A stretch of 64,000 bases of DNA from Novosphingobium resinovorum (GCF_027922145.1 NZ_BSFC01000002.1:217930-281929); one strand, 5' to 3'; shown: positions 45,907 through 55,036, counted from the first letter of the stretch. Made by a program: numbers and translations. The notes: generated from the letters alone by a model not told the origin.

Positions 45907-46824
45907 ATGGCCGACAATGGCCGCCACGCCGACTCCGGTTTCGGAGAAGGGGACAGTACCAACACGCTTTGGCGTGCATTCAAGCGGCTTTTCCACGCAG
46001 AGGGCGACCAGTCCCTGCGCGCCCAGCTTGAGGAAGTCATCAACGAGCACGAAGGTGAGGCCAGCGGCGCGCTGACCGGCGATCTCTCGCCGATCGAGCG
46101 GCAGATGCTGCGCAACCTCCTGCATTTCAGCGAGCACGATGCCGACGACGTCGCCATCCCGCGCAGCGAGATCGTGGCGATCCCCGCCTCGGCCAGCTGG
46201 GCCGAAGTGGTGGAAGCCTTCGCCGAGCATGGCCACAGCCGCATGCCGGTCTACGGAGAGACGCTCGACGCCATCAAGGGCATGATCCACATCAAGGACG
46301 TGTTCCCGCTGCTGGCCCGCAGCGCGCCCCCGCCCGAGGACTGGACGACGCTGATGCGCCAGCCGCTCTACGTCCCGCAATCGCGCGGCGCGCTGGATGT
46401 GCTGGCCGACATGCGCGCCCAGCGCATCCACCTTGCGGTCGTGATCGACGAGTACACCGGCACCGACGGCATCATCACCATCGAGGACCTCGTCGAGGAG
46501 ATCGTCGGCTCGATCGAGGACGAGCACGATGATGCGCCCGAGGAATTGCTGGTTGCAATCGACGCAGGTATGTGGGACGCGGACGCCCGAGCCGAACTGG
46601 ACGATGTGGCCGAGCGGATCGACCCGCGGCTGGCCGAAGTCGAGGAAGCGGTTGATACTCTCGGCGGCCTGGCTTTCGTGCTGGCCGGACAAGTGCCCGA
46701 AGTGGGCGCGGTCCTGGACCACGAAAGCGGCTGGAAGATCGAGGTGACGGACGGCGACGAGCGGCGCGTGACGCGCCTGCGCCTGCATCCGCCCGTGGAA
46801 GAGTTGGAGAGCGAGGCCGAATAA
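45907..46824 (+). CDS. corC: CorC/hemolysin family CBS-domain protein
   Basis: A 305-residue cytoplasmic protein without the DUF21 membrane domain, like CorC/YbeX. The order is an acidic N-terminal helix region, two CBS domains (about 75-190; IPRSEIVAIPASASWAEVVEAFAEHGHSRMPVYGETLDAIKGMIHIKDV and later VVIDEYTGTDGIITIEDLVEEIVGSIEDEHD) and a C-terminal CorC_HlyC domain (about 215-300). It is implicated in Mg/Co tolerance or envelope functions. ATG 45907 (8 bases after ybeY) is chosen; an earlier in-frame ATG at 45868 overlaps ybeY. Confidence 0.9.
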   Translation: MADNGRHADSGFGEGDSTNTLWRAFKRLFHAEGDQSLRAQLEEVINEHEGEASGALTGDLSPIERQMLRNLLHFSEHDADDVAIPRSEIVAIPASASWAEVVEAFAEHGHSRMPVYGETLDAIKGMIHIKDVFPLLARSAPPPEDWTTLMRQPLYVPQSRGALDVLADMRAQRIHLAVVIDEYTGTDGIITIEDLVEEIVGSIEDEHDDAPEELLVAIDAGMWDADARAELDDVAERIDPRLAEVEEAVDTLGGLAFVLAGQVPEVGAVLDHESGWKIEVTDGDERRVTRLRLHPPVEELESEAE

Positions 46825-46879
46825 CCGCTGTCGCCGGACCCTCCGGCGGCGGCCATAACCGAGTGAAAAGACCGCAATA

Positions 46880-47764
46880 GTGCCAGTACGTCGTCTACCT
46901 CCCCTGCGTGCGCTCGAAGCTTTCGTGCGCGTGGTGCGTCTCGGTTCCGCCAAGGCGGCAGCCAACGAGCTGGCGCTCAGTCCCTCGGCCCTGTCGCGCC
47001 GCGTCGCCGCGCTGGAGGACTTCACCGGCAAGCGCCTGTTCACCCGCCAGCACCAGGCGATGAAGCTGACCGACGAGGGGCAGGCGTTCTACACCGCGAT
47101 CGCGCCCAAGCTGGAAGAACTCGCCGAAGCGGTCGAGGCGCAGATCGATCGCGGCCAGGTGCTGCGCCTGCATCTGGGCGTGCCTTCGCTGTTCGGCGGC
47201 CAGCGGCTGTTCCCGCGCCTCCCCGAACTGCGCAAGCTGCATCCGCGCCTGCACATCGACATCGACACCGGCGCGCATCTGGAAGACCGCGTCGGCGATA
47301 CGCTGGACGCCGCGATCATCCTCGCGAAGGAGCCGGACCCGCAGTATTACCGGGTGCAGCTCGATCACAACAAGGTCTACGCGATCACCTCGCAGGCGCT
47401 GGCCGAGGAACTGGGTCCGGTGCCGGACGAGGCGAAGCTGTCGCGCCAGACGTTCCTGATCCATCAGGACCTGCCCGACAGCCTCGATGCGTGGAAGCGC
47501 GCGATCGACCTGCCCGATCTCGACCCGGCCTCGGTCGACCGCTTCGATTCCGGCCAGCTGGTGCTGGAGGCGGCGGCGCAGGGTCTGGGCATCGCGATCA
47601 TGCACGACGACCACTTCCGCCGCTCGCACGATACCCGCCTCGCGCGGGTCTACGACATCGAGGTGGAGAGCCCGTACCGCTACTGGTTCGTGTGTCGCCC
47701 CAAGTCGCTGGAAGCGCGGCCGGTGCGCATCTTCCACGAATGGCTGCTGCAAGCGGGGCTTTGA
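46880..47764 (+). CDS. LysR family transcriptional regulator
   Basis: A 294-residue LTTR. The N-terminal winged helix (about 3-65) reads LPPLRALEAFVRVVRLGSAKAAANELALSPSALSRRVAALEDFTGKRLFTR with the recognition helix SPSALSRRVAALE. The effector domain follows (about 90-290). The start is GTG. The closest look-alikes are GcvA/AmpR-type LTTRs. The regulated gene is unclear; the next gene downstream encodes a DUF2059 protein across a repeat. Confidence 0.9.
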   Translation: MPVRRLPPLRALEAFVRVVRLGSAKAAANELALSPSALSRRVAALEDFTGKRLFTRQHQAMKLTDEGQAFYTAIAPKLEELAEAVEAQIDRGQVLRLHLGVPSLFGGQRLFPRLPELRKLHPRLHIDIDTGAHLEDRVGDTLDAAIILAKEPDPQYYRVQLDHNKVYAITSQALAEELGPVPDEAKLSRQTFLIHQDLPDSLDAWKRAIDLPDLDPASVDRFDSGQLVLEAAAQGLGIAIMHDDHFRRSHDTRLARVYDIEVESPYRYWFVCRPKSLEARPVRIFHEWLLQAGL

Positions 47765-47782
47765 CGCCCTCCGCACACTGAT

Positions 47783-47858
47783 CGTCATTGCGAGCGTAGC
47801 GAAGCAATCCAGAGCGGTTTACGCGGCTCTGGATTGCTTCGCTACGCTCGCAATGACG
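47783..47858. repeat. palindromic repeat, family A, copy 4
   Basis: A 76-bp copy (GTAGC arms) immediately 3' of the LysR gene and about 100 bp before the DUF2059 gene. It is the right border of the putative inverted segment. Confidence 0.92.
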
Positions 47859-47957
47859 GGGCTATCGCGACCAACCGTCATTTTCATTTTTCCCATAGCG
47901 GCGAACGGGATATGCCCTGCGGCGTCCCGTTCGTGCGGGCTTGTGGGAGTATCTCAG

Positions 47958-48680
47958 ATGCGTTTCGTCCTTACCGCTTGCGCCGCCCTGCTGGCGTCCG
48001 CTTCGCCTGCTCTTGCAGCCGAGCCCGTAGCTGCCACCGACCCGGCGCGTCTTGCCGCTGCGAAGCAGACGGTCGACTACGTGTTCCCACTCGGGACCTA
48101 TGGCCGGATCATGAACGGCACGATGGACAAGATGATGGATTCCATCATGGATTCCATGATGCAGATGCCGCTCAAGGACCTTGCCGGGATCAGCGGCGTC
48201 GATACCGAGAAGCTGGGCAGCGGCACCATGGCGCAGATCATGGAGATCTACGACCCGGCCTTCAAGCAGCGCATGTCGGCCACCACCCGTACGATGATGA
48301 CGGACATGATGGGCCTGATGACCCAGTTCGAGCCCGACATCCGCGACGGTCTGGCGAGCGCCTACGCCGGGCGGTTCGACGCGAAGCAGCTGCAGGAGAT
48401 GAACGCCTTCTTCGCCACGCCGACGGGCAAGGCCTACGCCGCGGATTCCTACATCATCATGATGTCGCCCGAGGTCATGAACAGGATGCAGGCGCTGATG
48501 CCCCGGCTGATGAAGGAAATGCCGGTGATCATCGACAAGGTGAAGGCCTCCACCGCCGATCTGCCCGCCCCGCGCAAGTACGCGGACCTCAAGAGCGCCG
48601 AGAAGGACAAGCTGGCCGGGCTGCTCGGCATTTCGCGCAAGGAGCTGGACGACGGCGAGGCGAAGAAGGCGGCGGAGTAA
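47958..48680 (+). CDS. DUF2059 family secreted protein, Met-rich
   Basis: A 240-residue protein with a clear signal peptide (MRFVLTACAALLASASPALAA). The DUF2059 domain (about 130-190) carries DGLASAYAGRFDAKQLQEMNAFFATPTGKAYAADSYIIM, the 'F-x-x-x-EL-xx-xxAFYxTPxGK'-type signature. The central part is strikingly Met-rich (for example NGTMDKMMDSIMDSMMQMP and TMMTDMMGLM). The function of DUF2059 is unknown; it is periplasmic. ATG 47958 is chosen; the longer upstream frame lies inside LysR and the repeat. Confidence 0.88.
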   Translation: MRFVLTACAALLASASPALAAEPVAATDPARLAAAKQTVDYVFPLGTYGRIMNGTMDKMMDSIMDSMMQMPLKDLAGISGVDTEKLGSGTMAQIMEIYDPAFKQRMSATTRTMMTDMMGLMTQFEPDIRDGLASAYAGRFDAKQLQEMNAFFATPTGKAYAADSYIIMMSPEVMNRMQALMPRLMKEMPVIIDKVKASTADLPAPRKYADLKSAEKDKLAGLLGISRKELDDGEAKKAAE

Positions 48681-48683
48681 CAA

Positions 48684-48794
48684 GCCCACCCCGTCCGGCT
48701 AGGCCCTGCGGGCCAAGCCTCCCGGCCCTCCCGCAAGCGGGAGGGCAATCACGGCCTACTCCCCTCCCGCTTGCGGGAGGGGGCGGGGGTGGGC
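48684..48794. repeat. composite palindromic repeat, family E, copy 2
   Basis: The element starts GCCCACCCCGTCCGGCTAGG and ends GGGGGTGGGC, with two hairpins (CCCTCCCGCAAGCGGGAGGG at 48727-48746 and CCCCTCCCGCTTGCGGGAGG near 48761-48780). It is the same composite as at 15531-15714 in the opposite orientation, but without the 36-bp tandem units. It separates the convergent DUF2059 and phoH genes. Confidence 0.88.
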
Positions 48795-48801
48795 CTTTCT
48801 C

Positions 48802-49821
48802 TTAAGCGTCCGGCCCCTCGTAAGCCTCGACGATGCGGCCGACGATCGGATGGCGCACCACGTCCGCTGCGGTGAAGCGGGTCACCGCGATGCCGTCCAC
48901 GCCCTCCAGCCGGGCGACCGCGTCGGCTAGGCCCGAGTGGCGATCGCCGCCGGGGATATCGACCTGGCGCGGGTCTCCGCACACCACCATGCGGCTGTTC
49001 TGGCCGAAGCGGGTAAGGAACATCTTCATCTGCTCGCGCGTGGTGTTCTGCGCTTCGTCGAGGATGACGAAGGCATCGGCCAGCGTGCGGCCGCGCATGA
49101 AGGCGATCGGGGCGATCTCGATCTCGCCGTTGGCGAGGCGGCGTTCCACCTGCTCGGGCGGCATGCAGTCGTACAGCGCGTCGTAGAGCGGACGCAGATA
49201 CGGATCGACCTTGTCCTTCATGTCGCCGGGCAGGAAGCCCAGCTTTTCGCCCGCCTCGACCGCCGGGCGCGACAGGATCAGGCGCTGGACCGAGCCGGTC
49301 ATCAGCTGGCTGACGGCCTGCGCCACCGCTACGTACGTCTTGCCGGTGCCTGCCGGGCCGAGCGCGAAGATGACGTCCGACTTGGCGAGCTGGCGCATGT
49401 AGTCGATCTGCGTTGCCGAACGCGGCACGATCGTCTTCTTGCGGGTGCGGATCATGATCGGCGGCGCGCCTGCGTCACCAGTGATGATGCCTTCGAGGGT
49501 GGGTTCGGTGCTCATGGCGATCAGGGATTCGATGGCGCCGGAATCGAGCGCCTGCCCCATCTCCAGCCGGTGATACATGCCCTTGAGCGTGTCGCGCGCG
49601 CGGGCGACGGCATCGTCCGGCCCTTCGATCTGGATCTTGCTGCCCCGGGCGGAGATGTACACGCCGAGGCGGTTCTCCACCTGCACCAGATTTGAATCGA
49701 ATTGCCCGAACAGGGCTCCCAGCAACACAGGTTCGTCGAAATCTATTTCGACACGCGCCCGACGGTGGGTTTCGGGGCGGAATTGTGCCGGATCGACGGC
49801 ACGGGCTGCTTTGCGGGCCAT
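48802..49821 (-). CDS. phoH: PhoH-like ATPase
   Basis: A 339-residue PhoH family protein. An N-terminal KH-like region (about 30-90) precedes the P-loop ATPase domain with ALGPAGTGKTYVAVA (Walker A), FMRGRTLADAFVILDEAQNTT (Walker B, DEAQ) and VCGDPRQVDIPGGDRHSGL. It is thought to act in RNA metabolism with YbeY. In many alphaproteobacteria it is followed by ybeY and corC; here those lie to the left on the opposite strand. Confidence 0.94.
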   Translation of the reverse strand: MARKAARAVDPAQFRPETHRRARVEIDFDEPVLLGALFGQFDSNLVQVENRLGVYISARGSKIQIEGPDDAVARARDTLKGMYHRLEMGQALDSGAIESLIAMSTEPTLEGIITGDAGAPPIMIRTRKKTIVPRSATQIDYMRQLAKSDVIFALGPAGTGKTYVAVAQAVSQLMTGSVQRLILSRPAVEAGEKLGFLPGDMKDKVDPYLRPLYDALYDCMPPEQVERRLANGEIEIAPIAFMRGRTLADAFVILDEAQNTTREQMKMFLTRFGQNSRMVVCGDPRQVDIPGGDRHSGLADAVARLEGVDGIAVTRFTAADVVRHPIVGRIVEAYEGPDA

Positions 49822-50082
49822 GTGCTCCTTTCATGCGAGATTGATGTCTCGTTCTACCGTGAAGATGGCTCCACAGGGCGCGCCCCGCAAGGAGGTTTCT
49901 GCAAAATTTCCTGCGTTTCGTCGGGGATAACTGCGCGTTTCGGCGCTCCGGCACGCAACTGTCGCAAGGGTGCGACACTTATGTCCCCACGCTGCACGCC
50001 GCATTCCCGGATCGTTCAGGAGCGCGCGGGCAGTTTCCAATCAGAAGGCCGGATACGGCTCTTGAGAAGAAGGAGAATACTG

Positions 50083-50574
50083 GTGCGCAAGTTCTTCATG
50101 ATTGCCCTGGCTGCCGGTGTAGCCCTGCCGACCGTCGCGGTCCCGACCATGGCCTCGGCCCAGAGCGCCCGCGAAGTCCGTGACAGCGCCCGCGAGGTCC
50201 GCCGCGACGAGCGCGACTTGCGCCAGGCCCAGCGCTACGGTGACCGCCGCGACGTCCGCGATGCCCGCCGCGATGTGCGCGACTCCCGCCAGGAACTGCG
50301 CGAGGACTGGCGCGACTATCGCCAGTCGCATCGCAACGACTTCCGCCGTCCGGCTTACGTCGGCCCGCGCGGCTATCGCTATCGCCCGGTGGCGGTCGGC
50401 TACCGCTTCCAGCCCGCCTACTACGGCGACCGCTACTGGGTGCGTGACTATGCCCGCTACCGCCTGCCCGCCCCGCGCGCCGGCCATCGCTGGGTCCGCT
50501 ACAACAACGACGTGGTCATGGTGAACACCCGCACCGGCCGCGTGGTCACCGCGCACAACGGCTTCTTCTGGTAA
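50083..50574 (+). CDS. RcnB-like secreted protein
   Basis: A 163-residue protein with a signal peptide (KFFMIALAAGVALPTVAVPTMASA, cleavage near SAQS). A highly charged Arg/Asp/Glu region (about 27-82) with repeated R-D-x-R/RREVRD units looks like a long helix. The C-terminal RcnB-type domain (about 95-163) contains YRFQPAYYGDRYWVRDY, LPAPRAGHRWVRYNNDVVMVNTRTGRVV. E. coli RcnB modulates Ni/Co homeostasis; here the role is unknown. The GTG start at 50083 follows AAGGAG by normal spacing. Confidence 0.85.
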   Translation: MRKFFMIALAAGVALPTVAVPTMASAQSAREVRDSAREVRRDERDLRQAQRYGDRRDVRDARRDVRDSRQELREDWRDYRQSHRNDFRRPAYVGPRGYRYRPVAVGYRFQPAYYGDRYWVRDYARYRLPAPRAGHRWVRYNNDVVMVNTRTGRVVTAHNGFFW

Positions 50575-50597
50575 GAAGCACACCCCCTTGCAGGAAG

Positions 50598-50627
50598 AGC
50601 CCCGGAGCGCGAGTTCCGGGGCTTTTT
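50598..50627 (+). terminator. intrinsic terminator of the RcnB-like gene
   Basis: AGCCCCGG (50598-50605) and CCGGGGCT (50616-50623) form a perfect 8-bp stem followed by TTTTT. It lies 24 bases after the stop codon. Confidence 0.88.
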
Positions 50628-50644
50628 CGTGGATGCCCGCCTTT

Positions 50645-50720
50645 CGTCATTGCGAGCGCAGCGAAGCAATCCAAGGCGGTTTGCGCTGCCCTGGATTGCT
50701 TCGCTGCGCTCGCAATGACG
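50645..50720. repeat. palindromic repeat, family A, copy 5
   Basis: A 76-bp copy with GCAGC-type arms, like the 45258 copy. It lies between the RcnB-like gene terminator and the 3' end of the alpha/beta hydrolase gene. Confidence 0.92.
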
Positions 50721-50761
50721 AACCTGTGTGATCTTGACTCGCCGTTGGCGGACAGGCTCGA

Positions 50762-51469
50762 CTACGCCGAAAGCCACTCACGCAGTGCCGCGTTCACCGC
50801 TTCCGGCCGCTCCATCGGCGCCATGTGGCCGCATTCGGGGATCGTCACCAAGGTCGCACCCGGCACGGCCTGCGCGATCGTGCGCGAATAGTGCGGCGGC
50901 GTGGTGCGGTCATCCTCGCCGACCAGCACCAGCGTCGGCACCGCGATCGCACCGAGGCCCGGCAGCGGATCGGCGCGGGCGATGATCGCGCCTTGCTGCC
51001 GTTCGAACGCCTCGATCCCGACGCGCATGGCCATCGCCACCACCGCATCGCCGATCGCCGGATCGGCCTGCGGATGGACCAGCAGGCCAAGGCTGCCGCG
51101 CAGAACTTTCTCGAAGCCGCGTTCCCGCGCGGTCCTGACGGCAGCGCGGCGGACGGCGGCATAGTCGGGCGCATCGGCCGTGGCGCTGGTGTCGAGCAGG
51201 GCGAGCCGCGTGACTCGCTCCGGCGCGCGGGCGATCACTTCCATCGCGACGTAGCCACCCATCGAGAACCCCGCGAGCGCGAAGGTATCGGGCGCATCGT
51301 CGAGCAGCCGCTCAGCCATGGCGGCGATCGAGCCGTCGCTGAGCGTATCGGCGACGGTCATGTCCGCCACGTCCGCCAGCGCGGCAGTCTGGGCGCGGAA
51401 GACCTCCGCGTCGCAAGTCAGGCCGGGGATGAGGACGAGTGGCTGGCGGCCCGAATTTACAGCGTTCAC
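50762..51469 (-). CDS. alpha/beta hydrolase coupled to miaB
   Basis: A 235-residue alpha/beta hydrolase. The oxyanion region is [14 protein letters not shown], the nucleophile elbow [16 protein letters not shown] (Ser in G-F-S-M-G), the Asp in [10 protein letters not shown] and the His in [12 protein letters not shown]. This is the general 'alpha/beta fold hydrolase' (esterase/haloperoxidase-like) pattern; no substrate can be named. The GTG start at 51469 overlaps the miaB stop by 4 bases, so it is translated from the miaB mRNA. Confidence 0.88.
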   Translation of the reverse strand: MNAVNSGRQPLVLIPGLTCDAEVFRAQTAALADVADMTVADTLSDGSIAAMAERLLDDAPDTFALAGFSMGGYVAMEVIARAPERVTRLALLDTSATADAPDYAAVRRAAVRTARERGFEKVLRGSLGLLVHPQADPAIGDAVVAMAMRVGIEAFERQQGAIIARADPLPGLGAIAVPTLVLVGEDDRTTPPHYSRTIAQAVPGATLVTIPECGHMAPMERPEAVNAALREWLSA

Positions 51470-52812
51470 GCCACCTCTGCGGTCAGCGGCACCGCACCGA
51501 GGCTGTTCGGCCCGGCGCTGGTGATTGCGACGCGCACGATCTGGCCGACCTCTGCCTCTCCGGTGAAGTGGACCGACTGCAGCCACGGCGACTTGCCGAG
51601 CCACTGGCCGGCATGCTTGCCCTTGCGCTCCACCAGCACGTCGCAGGTCTTGCCGACCGTCGCGGCGTTGAACGCCAGCTGGTCACGGTTGAGTGCCGAC
51701 TGCAGGCGCTGCAGCCGCTCGTCCATCACGGCGGCGGAGACCTGGTCGCCCATCGTCGCGGCAGGCGTACCGGGGCGGGGCGAATACTTGAAGCTGAAGC
51801 ACTGCGCATAGCCGACCGCGTCGACCAGCCCCAGCGTATCCTCGAATTCGGCATCGGTCTCGCCGGGGAAGCCGACGATGAAGTCGCCCGACAGCGCGAT
51901 GTCCGGCCGCACCGCGCGCACCCGGTCGAGAATCTTGAGGTAGCTCTCGACCGTGTGGCTGCGATTCATCGCCTTGAGCACGCGGTCGTTACCCGCCTGC
52001 ACCGGCAGGTGGAGGAACGGCATCAGCTTGGCGTTCTCGCCGTGGGCGTCGATCAGGCCCTGCGTCATGTCGTTTGGGTGGCTGGTGGTGTAGCGGATGC
52101 GCGCCAGTTCCGGGATCGCCGCCAGTTCGCGCGCCAGCCCGTCGAGGCCGACTGTCTGCCCCTTGGCGTTCTCGCCGGTCCAGGCATTGACGTTCTGGCC
52201 GAGCAGCGTGATCTCGCGCGCGCCGGCCTCGACCAGCAGCTTCGCCTCGTCGATCAGCGCGGCATAAGGGCGCGAGACTTCGGCGCCGCGGGTATAGGGC
52301 ACCACGCAATAGGTGCAGAACTTGTCGCAGCCTTCCTGCACGGTCAGGAACGCCGTGGGGCCGGACCGCTTGCGCCGGGGCAGGGCGTCGAACTTGGTCT
52401 CGGCGGGCATGTCGGTGTCGGTGACGCGCTCGCCCGCGCTGGCGGCGCGGACCATCTCGGGCAGGCGGTGATAGGCCTGCGGGCCGACAACCATCGTCAC
52501 GGCGGGCGCGCGGGCCATGATCTCCTCGCCCTCGGCCTGCGCGACGCAGCCGGCGACGGCGATCATGGGTGACGATCCGTCCTCGCGGTCCCAGTTCTTC
52601 ACGAGGCGGCCGATGTCGGAATAGACCTTCTCCGCCGCCTTCTCGCGGATGTGGCAGGTGTTGAGCACGACAAGGTCCGCCTCCTCGCCTTCCGGCGCGG
52701 CGGTGATGCCCTGTTCGGCGAGCAGTTCGGCCATGCGGTCGCCGTCATAGACGTTCATCTGGCAGCCGAAGCTCTTGACGCGGTAGGTCCGGGGAGTCGC
52801 AGTCGTTTGCAT
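51466..52812 (-). CDS. miaB: tRNA-2-methylthio-N6-dimethylallyladenosine synthase
   Basis: A 448-residue radical SAM methylthiotransferase acting on i6A37 of tRNAs. The N-terminal MTTase domain begins [18 protein letters not shown] with Cys ligands for the auxiliary cluster (further Cys in [10 protein letters not shown] and AVAGCVAQ). The radical SAM CxxxCxxC is [22 protein letters not shown] domain is at the C-terminus (about 380-445). It is followed by a coupled hydrolase and, after a gap, phoH in the same direction. Confidence 0.96.
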   Translation of the reverse strand: MQTTATPRTYRVKSFGCQMNVYDGDRMAELLAEQGITAAPEGEEADLVVLNTCHIREKAAEKVYSDIGRLVKNWDREDGSSPMIAVAGCVAQAEGEEIMARAPAVTMVVGPQAYHRLPEMVRAASAGERVTDTDMPAETKFDALPRRKRSGPTAFLTVQEGCDKFCTYCVVPYTRGAEVSRPYAALIDEAKLLVEAGAREITLLGQNVNAWTGENAKGQTVGLDGLARELAAIPELARIRYTTSHPNDMTQGLIDAHGENAKLMPFLHLPVQAGNDRVLKAMNRSHTVESYLKILDRVRAVRPDIALSGDFIVGFPGETDAEFEDTLGLVDAVGYAQCFSFKYSPRPGTPAATMGDQVSAAVMDERLQRLQSALNRDQLAFNAATVGKTCDVLVERKGKHAGQWLGKSPWLQSVHFTGEAEVGQIVRVAITSAGPNSLGAVPLTAEVA

Positions 52813-52861
52813 CGCGCGCCGTTAGCGCAAAAGGGTGGGTTTGGACAGGGGGACTGCCTTT

Positions 52862-52985
52862 TATCCTCCCTGTCGCGCAGCGATGGGGAGGTGGCAGCCC
52901 GCAGGGCTGACGGAGGGGTTCCTCCCCCTCCACCACTCGCTACGCGAGCGGTCCCCCTCCCCATTGCTTCGCAACAGGGAGGATA
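52862..52985. repeat. palindromic repeat, family F (124 bp)
   Basis: The ends TATCCTCCCTG and CAGGGAGGATA are complementary, with internal GATGGGGAGG/CCTCCCCAT arms and a core containing GGCAGCCCGCAGGGCTGACG. It lies between miaB and the argS repeat array; no other copy was noticed in this window. Confidence 0.8.
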
Positions 52986-53086
52986 CACAAGATGTGCAAC
53001 GGCGCGCTTACGGCTCGCCCGCTTTCCTACAGACCGCCCGCTCCGATAGATTACTCCCATGCCCCGCCCGAACCTCCACGGCCGCA

Positions 53087-53237
53087 CAAGGTTACACCGC
53101 AAGGTGACACATCCCCCTCACAAGGTGACACATTCCCCGCAAAATGTGTCACCTTACCCCCGCAAGGTGACACTTTCCGGCCCAAGGTGACACCTTTCCC
53201 CTCTGGACCGTGTCAACGGTGTAAACCTGTCACCTTG
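53087..53237. promoter_or_regulatory. array of CAAGGTGACAC motifs upstream of argS
   Basis: Four perfect direct copies of CAAGGTGACAC at 53100-53110, 53121-53131, 53163-53173 and 53183-53193; one direct copy with a single change at 53087-53097 (GTTACAC). Inverted copies: GTGTCACCTT at 53146-53155, TGTCACCTTG at 53228-53237 and a diverged GTGTCAACGG at 53210-53219. Starts are 13-26 bases apart, not in multiples of three, so the conservation is of DNA, not protein. The last site ends 47 bases before the argS ATG. This looks like a multi-site protein-binding region, but I know no factor for it. Confidence 0.8.
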
Positions 53238-53284
53238 CAGCGCCCTGTTTCCCTTCTTCCATACTTGGGCTATCCGCGCGCGTC

Positions 53285-55033
53285 ATGAGCACTACGCAGA
53301 CCCTTTACGCCGCCTTCGCAGGCCACCTTTCCGCCGCGCTCGATGCGCTGGAAGCAGCGGGCACGCTGCCGGGCGGCCTCAAGCGAGGCGCGATCACGGT
53401 CGAGCCGCCGCGCGATCCCTCGCACGGCGACCTCTCGACCAACGCCGCGATGGTGCTGGCCAAGCCCGCCGGCCTGAAGCCGCGCGATCTGGCCGAGGCG
53501 CTGGTGGCGGAGCTGTCGAAGCTCGATTCGGTGACGTCTGCCGAGATCGCAGGGCCGGGCTTCATCAACCTGCGCCTCTCTTCCGCCACGTGGCTGGCCG
53601 AACTGCGCGCGATCGCCGATCTCGGCGTGGATTACGGTCGCTCGACGATGGGCGGCGGGACCACGGTGAACGTCGAATACGTCTCGGCCAACCCGACCGG
53701 GCCGATGCACATGGGCCACTGCCGCGGCGCGGTCGTCGGCGATGCGCTGGCGACGCTGCTGGAGTTCGCGGGCCACAAGGTCACCAAGGAATACTACGTC
53801 AACGATGCCGGCGGACAGGTGCAGGTGCTCGCCCGCTCGGCGCACGTGCGCTACCGCGAGGCGCTCGGGCACGACGTCGGCGCGATCCCCGAGGGGCTCT
53901 ATCCGGGCGAATACCTGGTGCCGGTAGGCCAGCAGCTCGCCGCCGAGTTCGGCGAGACGTACGCTGCCGCACCCGAGTCGGAATGGCTGGCGCTGTTCCA
54001 GAAGAAGGCCGTCGCCGCGATGCTGGTGATGATCAAGGACGACCTCGCGCTCCTCGGCATCCACCACGACCTGTTCTCTTCGGAGGCCGAACTGCAGGCA
54101 TCGGGCAAGCCCGACGAGGCCGAAGCCTGGCTGCGCGCCAAGGGCCTCGTCTACGACGGCGTGCTCGAAGCGCCCAAGGGCAAGACGCTGGAGGACTGGG
54201 AAGCGGTCGAACTGCCGCTGTTCAAGTCCACCGCGTTCGGCGACGATCAGGACCGCCCTATCAAGAAGTCGGACGGCACCTGGACGTACTTCGGTGCCGA
54301 CCTCGCCTATCACTTCCAGAAGGCCCAGAGCGCTGACGCCCTCGTCGATATCTGGGGTGCGGACCACGCGGGCACCGTCAAGCGCATCAAGGCCGCGGTG
54401 GCCGCCATGACCGGCGCCGATGGCGAGCCGACCCCGTTCGAGATCAAGCTGGTCCAGATGGTCCAGCTGCTTCGCGACGGCGAGCCGGTGAAGATGTCCA
54501 AGCGTTCGGGCAACTTCGTCACGCTGGCCGAAGTCGTCACCGAAGTGGGCAAGGACGTGGTGCGCTTCACCATGCTGACCCGCAAGCCCGAGGCGCAGAT
54601 GGACTTCGACTTCGCCAAGGTCGTCGAGGCCAGCAAGGACAACCCCGTCTTCTACGTCCAGTACGCCAATGCCCGCGTCCACTCGACGCTGCGCAAGGGA
54701 CTGGCCGAGGGTGGCTTCACTCCCTCGGGCGAGCACGTCGAACTGCTGGGCGACGAGGAACTGGAACTGGTCAAGCTGGCCGCGCAGTTCCCCCGCATCG
54801 TCGAGGCGGCCGCTGCCGCCCGCGAGCCGCACCGCATCGCCTTCTACCTCGGCGACGTCGCAGCAGCGTTCCATGGCTACTGGAACCTCGGCAACGACAG
54901 GGTGGAAAAGCGGTTTGTTAACGCGCAGGATGCAAAGCTGACGGGTGCGCGGCTTTTCCTGGCGGCGCAGATCGGGCAACTTGTCCGCAACGGCCTGGCT
55001 CTGCTCGGGGTCGAGGCGGTGGAGGAAATGTGA
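53285..55033 (+). CDS. argS: arginyl-tRNA synthetase
   Basis: A 582-residue class Ia synthetase. The N-terminal Arg-specific domain (about 1-95) is followed by the HIGH-type motif SANPTGPMHMGHCRGAVVGD, the WGADHAGTVKRI block, the KMSKRSGN motif and the C-terminal anticodon-binding domain (from about 460). It charges tRNA-Arg. It is co-oriented with a SPOR-domain gene 3 bases downstream; the usual third gene in alphaproteobacteria, nagZ, lies elsewhere in this window. Confidence 0.97.
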   Translation: MSTTQTLYAAFAGHLSAALDALEAAGTLPGGLKRGAITVEPPRDPSHGDLSTNAAMVLAKPAGLKPRDLAEALVAELSKLDSVTSAEIAGPGFINLRLSSATWLAELRAIADLGVDYGRSTMGGGTTVNVEYVSANPTGPMHMGHCRGAVVGDALATLLEFAGHKVTKEYYVNDAGGQVQVLARSAHVRYREALGHDVGAIPEGLYPGEYLVPVGQQLAAEFGETYAAAPESEWLALFQKKAVAAMLVMIKDDLALLGIHHDLFSSEAELQASGKPDEAEAWLRAKGLVYDGVLEAPKGKTLEDWEAVELPLFKSTAFGDDQDRPIKKSDGTWTYFGADLAYHFQKAQSADALVDIWGADHAGTVKRIKAAVAAMTGADGEPTPFEIKLVQMVQLLRDGEPVKMSKRSGNFVTLAEVVTEVGKDVVRFTMLTRKPEAQMDFDFAKVVEASKDNPVFYVQYANARVHSTLRKGLAEGGFTPSGEHVELLGDEELELVKLAAQFPRIVEAAAAAREPHRIAFYLGDVAAAFHGYWNLGNDRVEKRFVNAQDAKLTGARLFLAAQIGQLVRNGLALLGVEAVEEM

Positions 55034-55036
55034 TCC

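Noticed and set aside
52992..53288. An open frame across the CAAGGTGACAC array upstream of argS
   Set aside because: The repeated motif is read in different frames at different copies, the peptide is low-complexity, and no ribosome-binding site was seen; it is best treated as non-coding.
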